From NCBI GenBank assembly GCA_030611265.1, contig JAUWQD010000009.1:1-64000 (forward strand): a stretch of 64,000 nt of DNA. Reading direction: 5' to 3'. Position numbers and translations under genes: made by a program. Shown piece after piece: positions 44,528-53,424 of this stretch; position 1 is the stretch's first letter; each line of letters begins with the position of its first letter. The notes beneath the pieces are model-generated. The model ran no database searches. It worked only from the letters and a program-made list of their open reading frames with translations, and was not told the origin of the DNA. The DNA is from Methanosarcinaceae archaeon (GTDB lineage Archaea > Halobacteriota > Methanosarcinia > Methanosarcinales > Methanosarcinaceae).

Positions 44528-45647
44528 CTGTTACATTCCGTCCGGATGTGCGATCTCCGGCATGATGAGCGAATCGGGAGAACGAATGGATGGAAATGCC
44601 ATCATAAAATCGATTGCTTTGATGCATGACCGTTCAAACGGCCTTGGAGGCGGATTTGCGGCATACGGGATATACCCAAGACGTGCAAACCAGTATGCAT
44701 TCCACATGATGTTTGACAATATGGAAGCAAAAGAAAAGTGCGAGGAATATTTTAATGGCACTTTTGACGTCGTCCTTGACGAGGAGATGCCCACACGCCC
44801 AGGTGCAGTGTTTGAGGAGGAAACATCAGGAAGGTATCCCGAATATGGCACGCAGCCGATCACAAAACCCCCTGTCCTGTGGCGCTATTTCATCGACGTT
44901 CCAGAAAATAAGACGAAGTTCGTCTCGGAACGTGAATATGTTGTTGAAAAAGTTATGGATATCAACTCGAATGTTGATGGCGCTTTTGTAGCATCATCCG
45001 GCAAGAACATGGGAGCATTCAAAGGTGTCGGATACCCCGAAGACATTGGAGTGTTCTACAAACTTGACGAATACAAAGCATACATATGGACCTCACACGG
45101 CAGGTTCCCAACCAATACACCAGGATGGTGGGGTGGAGCACACCCATTTTGTCTTTTGGATTGGTCTATCGTCCACAACGGTGAGATATCATCATATGGG
45201 ATCAACAAGCGCTATCTTGAGCCATTCGGCTACAAATTAGAACTTCGGACAGACACTGAGGTTGTAGCATATCTTTTCGACCTGCTTGTCCGAAGGCACA
45301 AATTGCCTATAGAACTTGCAGTCAAAGCACTTGCAGCACCATTCTGGAAAGATATCGACAAGATGCCGGAAAATGAGCGCAAGATCGTAACCGCGATCAG
45401 ACAGGTTTATGGCGGTGGGCTGTTGAACGGTCCGTTCAGTATTATTCTAGGACACAGCAGAGGCATGGTAGGATTCAATGACCGTATCAAACTCAGGCCA
45501 ATGACCTGCGCAAGGAAAGATGATATGCTGTACATGGCATCAGAGGAATCCGCGATAAGGGAGATAGCACCCGATCTTGATGAGGTATGGAGCCCCAGGG
45601 CCGGAACAGCAATTGTTGGTGAATTGAATGAGGAGGTCGAAACATGA
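44517..45647 (+). CDS. Glutamate synthase, glutaminase (class II amidotransferase) subunit
   Basis: A 376-residue Ntn-hydrolase domain of archaeal split glutamate synthase. The nucleophile is probably Cys11 in GCAISGMM, preceded by a ten-residue propeptide. Further motifs are HSRGMVGFNDRIKLRPM and the GRFPTNTPGWWGGAHPF segment, equivalent to the RFSTNTxPxWxxAxPxR motif of GltB, followed by HNGEISSYG. It frees ammonia from glutamine for the FMN subunit. The ATG overlaps the previous gene by 11 bp and its end overlaps the next by 4 bp (ATGA). Confidence 0.92.
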   Translation: MRCNCYIPSGCAISGMMSESGERMDGNAIIKSIALMHDRSNGLGGGFAAYGIYPRRANQYAFHMMFDNMEAKEKCEEYFNGTFDVVLDEEMPTRPGAVFEEETSGRYPEYGTQPITKPPVLWRYFIDVPENKTKFVSEREYVVEKVMDINSNVDGAFVASSGKNMGAFKGVGYPEDIGVFYKLDEYKAYIWTSHGRFPTNTPGWWGGAHPFCLLDWSIVHNGEISSYGINKRYLEPFGYKLELRTDTEVVAYLFDLLVRRHKLPIELAVKALAAPFWKDIDKMPENERKIVTAIRQVYGGGLLNGPFSIILGHSRGMVGFNDRIKLRPMTCARKDDMLYMASEESAIREIAPDLDEVWSPRAGTAIVGELNEEVET

Positions 45648-47155
45648 GTTCCCAGATACCACCGGAATTTACAGTAGAAATCGATTATGACAAGTGCAGG
45701 CGGTGCAGACGGTGCGTCATGAATTGCAGTTTTGGATGTATGCAGTTCAAGGACAAAGTAGTGCCTGACCACAAGAAATGTGTGGCATGTCACAGGTGTG
45801 TGACATTCTGTCCTGAGGGTGTCATCACGATCAAAAAGAACGAACTTGCATACAAGGAAAGTGCGAACTGGACGCCTGAGATGCGCCAGAATATACTCAA
45901 ACAGGCAGAAACAGGTGGGATACTCCTGTCGGGAATGGGTAACCCAAGACCTCAGCAAATTCTCTGGGATCACATGCTTATCGATGCATGCCAGGTAACA
46001 AACCCATCCATTGACCCGCTACGTGAACCAATGGAACTTCGAACATATCTTGGTCGCAAGCCCAATCACCTTGAATTTACACGAGGTGACAACGGTGATA
46101 TCAAACTTGAAACCACACTTCAGCCACAGGTTAAACTGGATATCCCGATCGTCTTTGCGGCAATGTCATATGGTGCATTGAGTCTTAATGCGCACAAGGC
46201 ACTTGCAATGGCGGCAAAAAAATCTGGTACACTGATGAATACAGGTGAAGGCGGTCTTCATACTGACCTCTACCCATATGCCAGTAATATTACAGTGCAG
46301 GTCGCATCAGGTCGCTTTGGTGTACACAGTGAATACCTTAACACGAGCGCAACGGTTGAGATCAAGATCGGACAGGGTGCAAAACCGGGTATTGGCGGAC
46401 ATCTTCCGGGTGAGAAAGTGGGTGATGAGATATCAAAGACAAGGATGATCCCTGCTGGAACAGATGCACTGTCCCCTGCACCTCACCACGATATTTACTC
46501 TATCGAAGACCTGTCGCAACTAATTTATGCTATCAAGGAAGCCACAGATTACACAAAACCTGTTGGTGTCAAGATCTCAGCAGTACATAACGTGGCTGCG
46601 ATCGCAAGCGGAATTGTACGTGCCGGTGCGGATATTGTCACAATTGACGGATTCCGTGGCGGTACCGGTGCAGCACCTATGGTTATCAGGGACAATGTTG
46701 GGATTCCGATCGAACTTGCACTGGCTGCGGTCGATCAGCGCCTCAGGGATGAGGGAATACGCAATAACGCTTCGATCCTTTGCGCAGGCAGTATCCGCAA
46801 TAGCGGAGATGTGGCAAAAGCCATTGCTCTTGGTGCGGATGCGGTTGTTATTGGAACAGGCGCACTTATTGCCCTTGGATGCAGGGTGTGCCAGAAATGT
46901 TATACAGGGAATTGTGCATGGGGTATTGCTACCCAAAAACCGGAACTTGTACGCAGGTTAGATCCTCAGTTGGGTGCAGAGAGACTCTCAAATCTCCTTA
47001 CCGGATGGGGTTATGAACTGCAGGAGATCTTAGGGTCACTTGGCGTAAACTCCATTGAATCCCTGCGAGGCAGTCGTGAGAGATTGCGAGGCATAGACCT
47101 TGATGAGCAAACATTGGACCTGCTTGGGATCAAACCCGCAGGAATCGGCCAGTGA
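45644..47155 (+). CDS. Glutamate synthase, ferredoxin/FMN subunit
   Basis: A 503-residue central subunit of archaeal glutamate synthase. An N-terminal ferredoxin module has CRRCRRCVMNC and CVACHRCVTFCP (about residues 14-60), then the FMN-binding TIM barrel with KIGQGAKPGIGGHLPG, GVKISAVHN and DGFRGGTGAAP. The [3Fe-4S] motif CRVCQKCYTGNCAWGIAT is near residue 410. It reduces 2-oxoglutarate plus ammonia to glutamate with electrons from the ferredoxin module. It starts on ATGA overlap, so stoichiometric translation with the glutaminase is likely. Confidence 0.94.
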   Translation: MSSQIPPEFTVEIDYDKCRRCRRCVMNCSFGCMQFKDKVVPDHKKCVACHRCVTFCPEGVITIKKNELAYKESANWTPEMRQNILKQAETGGILLSGMGNPRPQQILWDHMLIDACQVTNPSIDPLREPMELRTYLGRKPNHLEFTRGDNGDIKLETTLQPQVKLDIPIVFAAMSYGALSLNAHKALAMAAKKSGTLMNTGEGGLHTDLYPYASNITVQVASGRFGVHSEYLNTSATVEIKIGQGAKPGIGGHLPGEKVGDEISKTRMIPAGTDALSPAPHHDIYSIEDLSQLIYAIKEATDYTKPVGVKISAVHNVAAIASGIVRAGADIVTIDGFRGGTGAAPMVIRDNVGIPIELALAAVDQRLRDEGIRNNASILCAGSIRNSGDVAKAIALGADAVVIGTGALIALGCRVCQKCYTGNCAWGIATQKPELVRRLDPQLGAERLSNLLTGWGYELQEILGSLGVNSIESLRGSRERLRGIDLDEQTLDLLGIKPAGIGQ

Positions 47156-47165
47156 GGTGGTAGAA

Positions 47166-47906
47166 ATGGCAATGACAATCGATTGCAAAGGAATGTACTA
47201 TCGAAAACTGAATAAGATGATCCGCAACGCTGTGGAAGAAGGCGAGACCGAATTTGTCCTTGATAATATAAACGGACAGCGTTACATTGGAAATGGGATC
47301 AATGAGAAAGTAAAAATCACCATAAACGGCGTTCCCGGCAATGATCTTGCAATGTTCATGAACGGGCCTACCCTTATCGTAAATGCAAATGCACAGGACA
47401 CTATCGCGAATACAATGAACGCAGGCGAGATAATCGTGCACGGAAGTGCGGGCGATGTTCTGGGATATGGCATGCGCGGCGGTAAGTTGTATATCAAAGG
47501 CAATGTGGGATACCGTACAGGCATCCACATGAAGGAATACAAAAAGCAGATTCCTGCGATCATTGCAGGTGGTGTTGCCGGTGATTTCTGCGGCGAGTAT
47601 ATGGCTGGCGGCATTCTGATCCTCCTTGGCTTGAACAAGGATGATGATACGCCAATCGCAGGCGATTATTTTGGAACAGGTATGCACGGAGGTGTGATCT
47701 ATGTACGTGGAGACGTGGATGAGAGCACCTTGGGCAAAGAAGTGAGCGTACTGGAACTTGATAAAAAGGACGATAAAACCTTGAAAAAGCACCTGACCGA
47801 ATACTGTGAGCATTTCGGGCTTAATTATGATGATGTTATGAGAAAGCCTTTTGTTAAACTGCTTCCAGTTTCCACCAGACCATATGGAAACATGTATGCA
47901 TATTAA
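47166..47906 (+). CDS. Glutamate synthase, GXGXG structural subunit
   Basis: A 246-residue protein forming the right-handed beta-helix of GltB, recognised by repeated G-x-x-x-G and GxGxG turns such as GDVLGYGMRGGKLYIKGNVGYRTG and FGTGMHGGVIYVRGDV. It scaffolds the other two subunits and has no catalytic residues. The ATG at 47166 is preceded by GAGGTGG; a longer frame that begins inside the FMN gene is unlikely. The three glutamate synthase parts are consecutive here. Confidence 0.93.
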   Translation: MAMTIDCKGMYYRKLNKMIRNAVEEGETEFVLDNINGQRYIGNGINEKVKITINGVPGNDLAMFMNGPTLIVNANAQDTIANTMNAGEIIVHGSAGDVLGYGMRGGKLYIKGNVGYRTGIHMKEYKKQIPAIIAGGVAGDFCGEYMAGGILILLGLNKDDDTPIAGDYFGTGMHGGVIYVRGDVDESTLGKEVSVLELDKKDDKTLKKHLTEYCEHFGLNYDDVMRKPFVKLLPVSTRPYGNMYAY

Positions 47907-47935
47907 GTAAAAACCATAACCCGTTGGTGAAAACT

Positions 47936-48427
47936 ATGAGTAAACCGGATGTGTTAAAAACTTTACAGGATGCAGGTCTTGATGTACTCACCTGCATGCA
48001 ATGCGGAAGTTGCAGCGGAAGTTGTCCCTCTGGGCGATATACAAGCCTGAATACACGAAGAATTGTAAGGAAGGCACGTAAGAATAAGGATATACTCCAC
48101 GACGATGATCTCTGGATGTGCGCTACCTGCTACAATTGTCAGGAGAGGTGCCCACGCGGGATCAAGATCGTTGATGCGATATTGATGATCCGTACAATTG
48201 CCGTACATGAAGGTATCATGCTGCCTGCGCACAGGAAAATCAGCGAGTTAGTGCTCAAACATGGTCACGCAGTGCCGATCAATGATGCTACAAAGGAAAA
48301 GCGGAAGAATCTTGGTCTGGAGGAACTTCCGGAAACGGTTCACAAGTATCCGGAGGCTCTGGCGGATGTTAAGAAACTCCTGGAATCTTGCGAATTTGAC
48401 AAACTTGTAGTTGAAAAGCAGGAGTAG
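47936..48427 (+). CDS. hdrC: Heterodisulfide reductase-type subunit C
   Basis: A 163-residue HdrC with two [4Fe-4S] motifs, CMQCGSCSGSCPSG (about residue 20) and CATCYNCQERCPRG (about 65), followed by a helical tail. It passes electrons between HdrA and HdrB in soluble HdrABC complexes. The ATG at 47936 follows GGTGA; an upstream in-frame TTG is less likely. It lies 29 bp after the glutamate synthase genes and 20 bp before hdrB, so the Hdr trio belongs to the same operon. Confidence 0.93.
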   Translation: MSKPDVLKTLQDAGLDVLTCMQCGSCSGSCPSGRYTSLNTRRIVRKARKNKDILHDDDLWMCATCYNCQERCPRGIKIVDAILMIRTIAVHEGIMLPAHRKISELVLKHGHAVPINDATKEKRKNLGLEELPETVHKYPEALADVKKLLESCEFDKLVVEKQE

Positions 48428-48447
48428 AGGACTCTGGAGATATTATT

Positions 48448-49347
48448 ATGACAAAATTATCACTTTTCCTAGGTTGCATTATCCCGAATCGTTACCCTGG
48501 TATCGAAAAGGCTACAAATCTGTGCCTTGAAAAACTCGACATTGATTGTTCAGACCTACCCGGCGCTTCATGCTGTCCCGCGCCCGGTGTGTTCCGGTCG
48601 TTCGATAAATCGACATGGCTCGCACTTGCAAGCCGCAACATTGTATTGTCAGAAGAACTTGAGCGCGATGTACTGACAATATGCAACGGTTGCTATGGTT
48701 CACTCACAGATGCAAATAATGAACTCAAAGAGAACGCAGCACTGAAAAAGAGTACGAATGTCCATCTTGAAAAGATTGGCAAGAAATTCAATGGAAGTGC
48801 GGATGTCAGGCACATCGTGGAGTTACTCTATGATGAGTTCGGGCCTGAAATGATCAAAGAGATGGTGACAAATCCACTCAACCTCAGGGTTGCGTTGCAT
48901 TACGGATGCCACCTCGTTAAACCCTCAAAAGAGCGGCAACTTGGAAGTGTGGAAAAACCCACGTTCTTTGATGAACTTGTCGAAGCCACGGGTGCCGAAA
49001 GTGTGGATTACCCGGACAAGATGGCCTGTTGCGGTGCAGGTGGCGGTGTGCGGTCAGCACTCCTTGATAAATCACTTGAAATGGTGAATCATAAATTCTC
49101 GCGAATTTCTGATGCTGATATAGACTGTATCGTAAATGCGTGCCCGTTCTGCCATCTGCAACTTGACGGCGGACAGGCCGAGGTAAAGGAAATGTTAGGT
49201 TTGGAGTATAATATTCCGGTACTCCATTATACACAACTCCTCGGACTTGCATTTGGTTTTTCACCTGAAGAACTTGGAATTGACCTGAATGTCATAAAAA
49301 ACGATGCGTTTCTCGCTAAACTCAAGGAACTCGCAGAAAACGAATGA
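48448..49347 (+). CDS. hdrB: Heterodisulfide reductase-type subunit B
   Basis: A 299-residue HdrB with two CCG domains: CIIPNRYPG, ASCCPAPG and CNGCYG in the first, YGCHLVKPS, CCGAGGG and CPFCHLQ in the second. These bind the two noncubane [4Fe-4S] clusters that split CoM-S-S-CoB-type disulfides. It is clearly related to the HdrB half of the fusion at 43097. Hence the operon encodes two distinct HdrB-type active sites, which might act on two acceptors. It has normal length and no membrane segments. Confidence 0.94.
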   Translation: MTKLSLFLGCIIPNRYPGIEKATNLCLEKLDIDCSDLPGASCCPAPGVFRSFDKSTWLALASRNIVLSEELERDVLTICNGCYGSLTDANNELKENAALKKSTNVHLEKIGKKFNGSADVRHIVELLYDEFGPEMIKEMVTNPLNLRVALHYGCHLVKPSKERQLGSVEKPTFFDELVEATGAESVDYPDKMACCGAGGGVRSALLDKSLEMVNHKFSRISDADIDCIVNACPFCHLQLDGGQAEVKEMLGLEYNIPVLHYTQLLGLAFGFSPEELGIDLNVIKNDAFLAKLKELAENE

Positions 49348-49359
49348 GGGTGTGAAGAC

Positions 49360-51666
49360 ATGAGTGAAAAAACAAGTGTTCCAAAGATAGGTGTTTATCT
49401 CTGCAGGTGCGGCGGAAACATTTCTGATGTTGTTGACGTTGAAAGTATTGTGGATGAAGTTTCCGGAATGGACGGCGTGGTACTTGCTGAAGTTCAGGAT
49501 TATATGTGCAGCAGTGCAGGACAGGGACAGATCAAAAACGATATTGAAGCAGGGAAGATCGATCGGGTGGTCATCGGTTCCTGTTCCCCGAAACTCCATC
49601 TTGAGACGTTCCGTGCAATGGCTAAAAAGGCAGGCACAAATCCGATGCTTCTTGAGATCACAAACATCCGTGAGCAGTGTTCGTGGGTGCATGACGATCC
49701 TGATGAGGCTACAAGGAAAGCGAACGGACTGATCAAAGGTGCGGTTTCAAGGATGAACGAACTTGAGTCGCTTGAACCTATCACTAAAGATGTCAAAGAC
49801 AAGGCTCTGGTCGTGGGCGGCGGTATTGCCGGAATCACAGCAGCACTTGAGATGGCGGATGAGCGCGAAGTTATTCTGATCGACAAGGCACCGTATATTG
49901 GTGGACACATGATCGGCCTGTCAAAGACGTTCCCGACATTCGATTGTTCACAGTGTACCTTGACACCGAAAATGGTAGAAGTGTTCAACCATCCGAACAT
50001 TACGCTCTACACCCAGACCGAGGTCGCATCGGTTGACGGTAATGTTGGTGATTTCAAAATAACACTGCGCCATTCACCACGGTATGTGGATATTGATGTG
50101 TGTACCTCATGCGGAAGGTGTGCTGACAAGTGTCCAAATGATGCGATCACGCTGCCGTTTGCACAGGCTATCCCGCAGGCATATATCATTGATATGGAAA
50201 AATGTATAGAGTGCGGTCTGTGTGAGAAAGTATGTCCAACATCTGCTGTCAGGCTTGAAGAAGAAGCAAAAGAACGCCAAGTCGATGTTGGTGCTATCAC
50301 TATTGCTACAGGATTCGAGCCAATCGACCCATCGATCATTGAAGAATACAATTATGACCGGCATCCCGATATCATAACTGCTATCGAATTTGAGGATATG
50401 CTGTCTGCCAAGAGCAAGACCGGCATGCGGTTGCAGAAGGCGGATGGCACAATGCCGCAGAAGGTTGCTTTTGCGCTTTGTGTGGGCTCGCGTGACTTTA
50501 ACCGCGGGAACAAGCACTGCTCAAAGGTGTGCTGCCTGTATTCACAGAAGCAGGCACAATTGGTGCTTAAGATGAACAAGGACGCGGATGTGACATTGTT
50601 CTACATAGATATGCGATCGGCAGGCAGGCGGATGGAAGAGTTCTACCAGCATGCGCAGGAAATTGGAGTGAACTTTGTTCGCGGGCGCGTGGCTGAAGTG
50701 AACCCACTGGCCAGCGGCGGGTTACAGGTACGTTATGAGGACACACTTCTTGGCGAGATGGATAAGGGTAGTGATGAGTTCGACATGGTTGTGCTGTGTC
50801 CTTCACTTAACCCTTCAAGCGGTTCGCGCGAACTTGCAGACCAGTTAGGTGTGCCTGTCGGAGCCGACGGTTTCATTGAGGAGAAACATGTCAAGATCGA
50901 TCCGGTAAGCACACTGAACCAGGGTGTGTTCGTGGCAGGATGTGCTATCGGACCAAAGGATATCCATGATTCTGTTACAGAATCCATCAGTGCAGCGCAC
51001 AAGATATCAAGATTCCTTGGAAAAGGCAAGATTTCGATCTCGCCCGAAAAACCTGTGATACTTGATGGTTGCGATGGGTGCGGAGTTTGTGTTGAGGTGT
51101 GTCCGTATGACGCTCTTGCGATGGATGGTGCTAAGTCTAAACCTAAGCCTATACTCGACCCTCTCTCATGTAATGCGTGCGGGATATGTGCGGCTGAGTG
51201 TCCACAAAAGGCTATCGAGATCGCAAATTACACGCGCGGACAGTTGAAGGCACAGGCTGAGGGAATACTTGATGCCGGTATGGGTGTGATCGTTTATATC
51301 GATCCGGCTGCGTATGCGGCTGCTGATATTGCGGGTGTGAACAGGACTCACTATTCACCGCTTATCAGGTTCATTCAAGTACCGTCTATCCATATGCTGG
51401 ATGCGGATATCGTGAACCATGCCTATGAGCATGGGGCTGGTGGCGTGATGCTTATTGAGGGTACGACTGATGAGATTCTGACATCGCGGTCCAAGGAACT
51501 GTACAGTAAGTTGAAGAAGGCGACCAAGGAGCACAAGAAGCCTATCAGGTATTCACATATCGAGACTGCGCAGTATGAGAAATTGATGAACCTTCTGAAT
51601 GTGTTCGCAGATCAGGCGGCGGCGAAAGCGGCTAAGAAGAGTGCGAAGAAAGGGAAAGAAGAGTAA
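49360..51666 (+). CDS. hdrA: HdrA electron-bifurcating-type flavoprotein with cysteine-free MvhD-like domain
   Basis: A 768-residue HdrA. The N-terminal IGVYLCRCGGNI region is followed by a FAD/Rossmann domain with VVGGGIAG (about 150) and the HdrA-specific cysteine motif FDCSQCTLTPKM (about 195). Ferredoxin motifs CTSCGRCADKCP and CIECGLCEKVCP lie near 247-300, with a second pair (CDGCGVCVEVCP, CNACGICAAECP) near 570-620. Residues about 642-740 resemble MvhD (DIAGVNRTHYSPLIRFIQV and GAGGVMLIEG), as in HdrA2 fusions, but every [2Fe-2S] cysteine is gone. A lysine-alanine-rich tail ends it. HdrA bifurcates electrons between ferredoxin and HdrB. Last gene of the hdr-glt operon. Confidence 0.94.
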   Translation: MSEKTSVPKIGVYLCRCGGNISDVVDVESIVDEVSGMDGVVLAEVQDYMCSSAGQGQIKNDIEAGKIDRVVIGSCSPKLHLETFRAMAKKAGTNPMLLEITNIREQCSWVHDDPDEATRKANGLIKGAVSRMNELESLEPITKDVKDKALVVGGGIAGITAALEMADEREVILIDKAPYIGGHMIGLSKTFPTFDCSQCTLTPKMVEVFNHPNITLYTQTEVASVDGNVGDFKITLRHSPRYVDIDVCTSCGRCADKCPNDAITLPFAQAIPQAYIIDMEKCIECGLCEKVCPTSAVRLEEEAKERQVDVGAITIATGFEPIDPSIIEEYNYDRHPDIITAIEFEDMLSAKSKTGMRLQKADGTMPQKVAFALCVGSRDFNRGNKHCSKVCCLYSQKQAQLVLKMNKDADVTLFYIDMRSAGRRMEEFYQHAQEIGVNFVRGRVAEVNPLASGGLQVRYEDTLLGEMDKGSDEFDMVVLCPSLNPSSGSRELADQLGVPVGADGFIEEKHVKIDPVSTLNQGVFVAGCAIGPKDIHDSVTESISAAHKISRFLGKGKISISPEKPVILDGCDGCGVCVEVCPYDALAMDGAKSKPKPILDPLSCNACGICAAECPQKAIEIANYTRGQLKAQAEGILDAGMGVIVYIDPAAYAAADIAGVNRTHYSPLIRFIQVPSIHMLDADIVNHAYEHGAGGVMLIEGTTDEILTSRSKELYSKLKKATKEHKKPIRYSHIETAQYEKLMNLLNVFADQAAAKAAKKSAKKGKEE

Positions 51667-51672
51667 GCAGGT

Positions 51673-51699
51673 GGGGCTAAGTGCCCCTTGACTTTTTTT
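51673..51699 (+). terminator. Intrinsic-type terminator of the hdr-glt operon
   Basis: GGGGC-taagt-GCCCC (51673-51687) forms a 5-bp GC stem, and a T7 run follows at 51693-51699. It starts 7 bp after the hdrA stop. Confidence 0.65.
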
Positions 51700-51722
51700 A
51701 AAAAGTGTGGATGAATATACAC

Positions 51723-52133
51723 TTAATGTCCTAGCCCAAGGTACCAGACACATCTATCCATCCACTCACACTTTCCGCATATTTCATTAACATCGGAAAC
51801 GTTTCCAAGCCGCGTATTCACCAGATCAAAAATATATTTACCCTTCACTTTAGTCCCCTCTTTTAAACCCAATTTTTCCAAAACCCGCAGGTCCATATCC
51901 CTGATCCTCTTAGCAGATCCCGATCCCTTCCAGCATACCCCTTCCATGTTGTGTGGACAGTGGGAGCAGATGACATCACATTCAGCCACGATCTCAACTA
52001 CCGGATTTTGTAATGAGTTTATGGTCTCGATGACCTGCTGCATGTTGGCTGCAAAATCCTGACTGTATCCATATCCCTGAAAGCCCTGCATGCACAGCAG
52101 ATGATGTGCCCGAATCTTGATAGGAATTGACAT
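51723..52133 (-). CDS. DUF1284 family protein
   Basis: A 136-residue protein with the DUF1284 opening IRAHHLLCMQGFQGYGYS and eight cysteines, including CSHCPHN and CGKCEWMDRC, likely iron-sulfur or zinc ligands. The family is of unknown function and occurs in anaerobic bacteria and archaea. Its 3' end faces hdrA. The start ATG at 52131-52133 has no evident ribosome site. The 185-bp gap to lplA contains a doubled GAGTACTT. Confidence 0.8.
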   Translation of the reverse strand: MSIPIKIRAHHLLCMQGFQGYGYSQDFAANMQQVIETINSLQNPVVEIVAECDVICSHCPHNMEGVCWKGSGSAKRIRDMDLRVLEKLGLKEGTKVKGKYIFDLVNTRLGNVSDVNEICGKCEWMDRCVWYLGLGH

Positions 52134-52319
52134 ATTTGGTTGCTTATGTCATTTCTTGGATATAGATTGTAGGTTAGTATTTCAAACAATGGGACTATTT
52201 TGAGTACTTGAGTACTTTTCGTTGGCACCCCTGTTCCTGATGAACATGTAAATACACCATCCAGTACAATAAAATACCATTATCCCGAATACTGCCTAAA
52301 ACCAACCTGTGAGAAAAAC

Positions 52320-53117
52320 ATGACATGGAGATTCATCGACACCGATAAAATAGACGGCTACTACAGCGCCGCCCTGTTCGAATCAATTGCAAAACATGTT
52401 GGCAGCGGAGAGGTTGACAATACCATCCTGTTCTGGCGCGTCCAGACCCCTGCCGTGTATCTTGGATACCACCAGTACGTGGAAGATGAGATACACGAGA
52501 AATATTGTGCAGCCAACGGAATTCAGATAATAAGACGTGTGCTCGGCGGAGGGTGCGGTTTTTGTGATGACGACCAGATACTGTTCTCTATAATCGCCCG
52601 CGAGAACGATGGCGCGGTGCCATCAGACATTCAGGGCGCGTATTCACGAGTACTTGCCGGATTAACAAATGCGCTCGATCTACTCGGATTTGATGGCGAA
52701 CTCGAACCTACGCGCAATGCGGTGTATTCGATGGGGCGCAAGATGTCTGGAAACGCACAGGGCAGGTTCGATGGTGCAGTGCTGGTCAATGGCAGTTTCC
52801 TGCTGGATTTTGGTTTTGACGAGATGGACAGGGTGCTCAAGAACCCCACAAAGAACCTTGCAGAAGGTGTACAGAATGCGCGGGATGGGATGATAACACT
52901 CTCAGAACTGCTCGGCGGTGCTGACTATGATATAGATCATGTGAAATCTGCAATGAAAACAGGGTTTGAGGATGCGCTTGGGGTCGAGTCACAGCGCGGA
53001 GTGTTGACAGATTCGGAGATAGAGGTCGCAGAGCGGTTGAGTGAGAGGCACAGGAGCCGTGATTGGATATATCGGTTGGATGACAAGAGGCGAAGGCGGA
53101 AGAATAGGAAAGTTTAG
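52320..53117 (+). CDS. lplA: Lipoate-protein ligase A (catalytic subunit)
   Basis: A 265-residue biotin/lipoate ligase-fold enzyme. RRVLGGGCGFCDDDQILFSII replaces the usual RRxSGGGAVYHD loop, and GRKMSGNAQGRF carries the catalytic lysine. It lacks the C-terminal accessory domain, which is encoded separately as lplB at 38055-38345. Together they activate lipoate or octanoate with ATP and load it on the lysine of carriers such as the two H-like proteins. The last 40 residues are basic and probably flexible. The ATG follows GTGAGAAAAAC. It is distant from the other lip genes. Confidence 0.9.
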   Translation: MTWRFIDTDKIDGYYSAALFESIAKHVGSGEVDNTILFWRVQTPAVYLGYHQYVEDEIHEKYCAANGIQIIRRVLGGGCGFCDDDQILFSIIARENDGAVPSDIQGAYSRVLAGLTNALDLLGFDGELEPTRNAVYSMGRKMSGNAQGRFDGAVLVNGSFLLDFGFDEMDRVLKNPTKNLAEGVQNARDGMITLSELLGGADYDIDHVKSAMKTGFEDALGVESQRGVLTDSEIEVAERLSERHRSRDWIYRLDDKRRRRKNRKV

Positions 53118-53424
53118 TTATAAAAATGACAAAAATACCGAGGCATCATCCGCGCGAAGCGCGCACTTTCCGACCATCATCAGAATATGTATTTGATGAA
53201 TATGCATACGATGAATATTATTAAAATACAAGGCATATTCCGCATATCGTAATCGAATTCGAGATATGCACAGATTTGATTAAATAATCTTAGATATATC
53301 GTATATTCGTATGCATTTATTTATGACTATTAATGGAGAACTGTGCCGCCTGCGGCGGTTGTTGTGTTGTCTTTGTTTTGTAGTATTCTATTTTGTTGTG
53401 TTGTTTTTTTTATTGCCACTCCAC
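53118..53424. other. Intergenic region with small GC hairpins
   Basis: This 307-bp gap between lplA and the convergent reductase gene contains GCGC-GAA-GCGC after the lplA stop and CCGCC-tgc-GGCGG at 53346-53358. Neither is followed by a clear T-run in its gene's direction. The middle is AT-rich with several TATGCAT/ATATGC-like motifs. I see no gene. Confidence 0.5.

Noticed and set aside
43097..51666. sHdr-type sulfur-oxidation cluster
   Set aside because: Gene order (HdrBC fusion, glt, HdrC, HdrB, HdrA) and the canonical HdrA length do not match the sHdr layout, and the lipoyl carriers are over 10 kb away.
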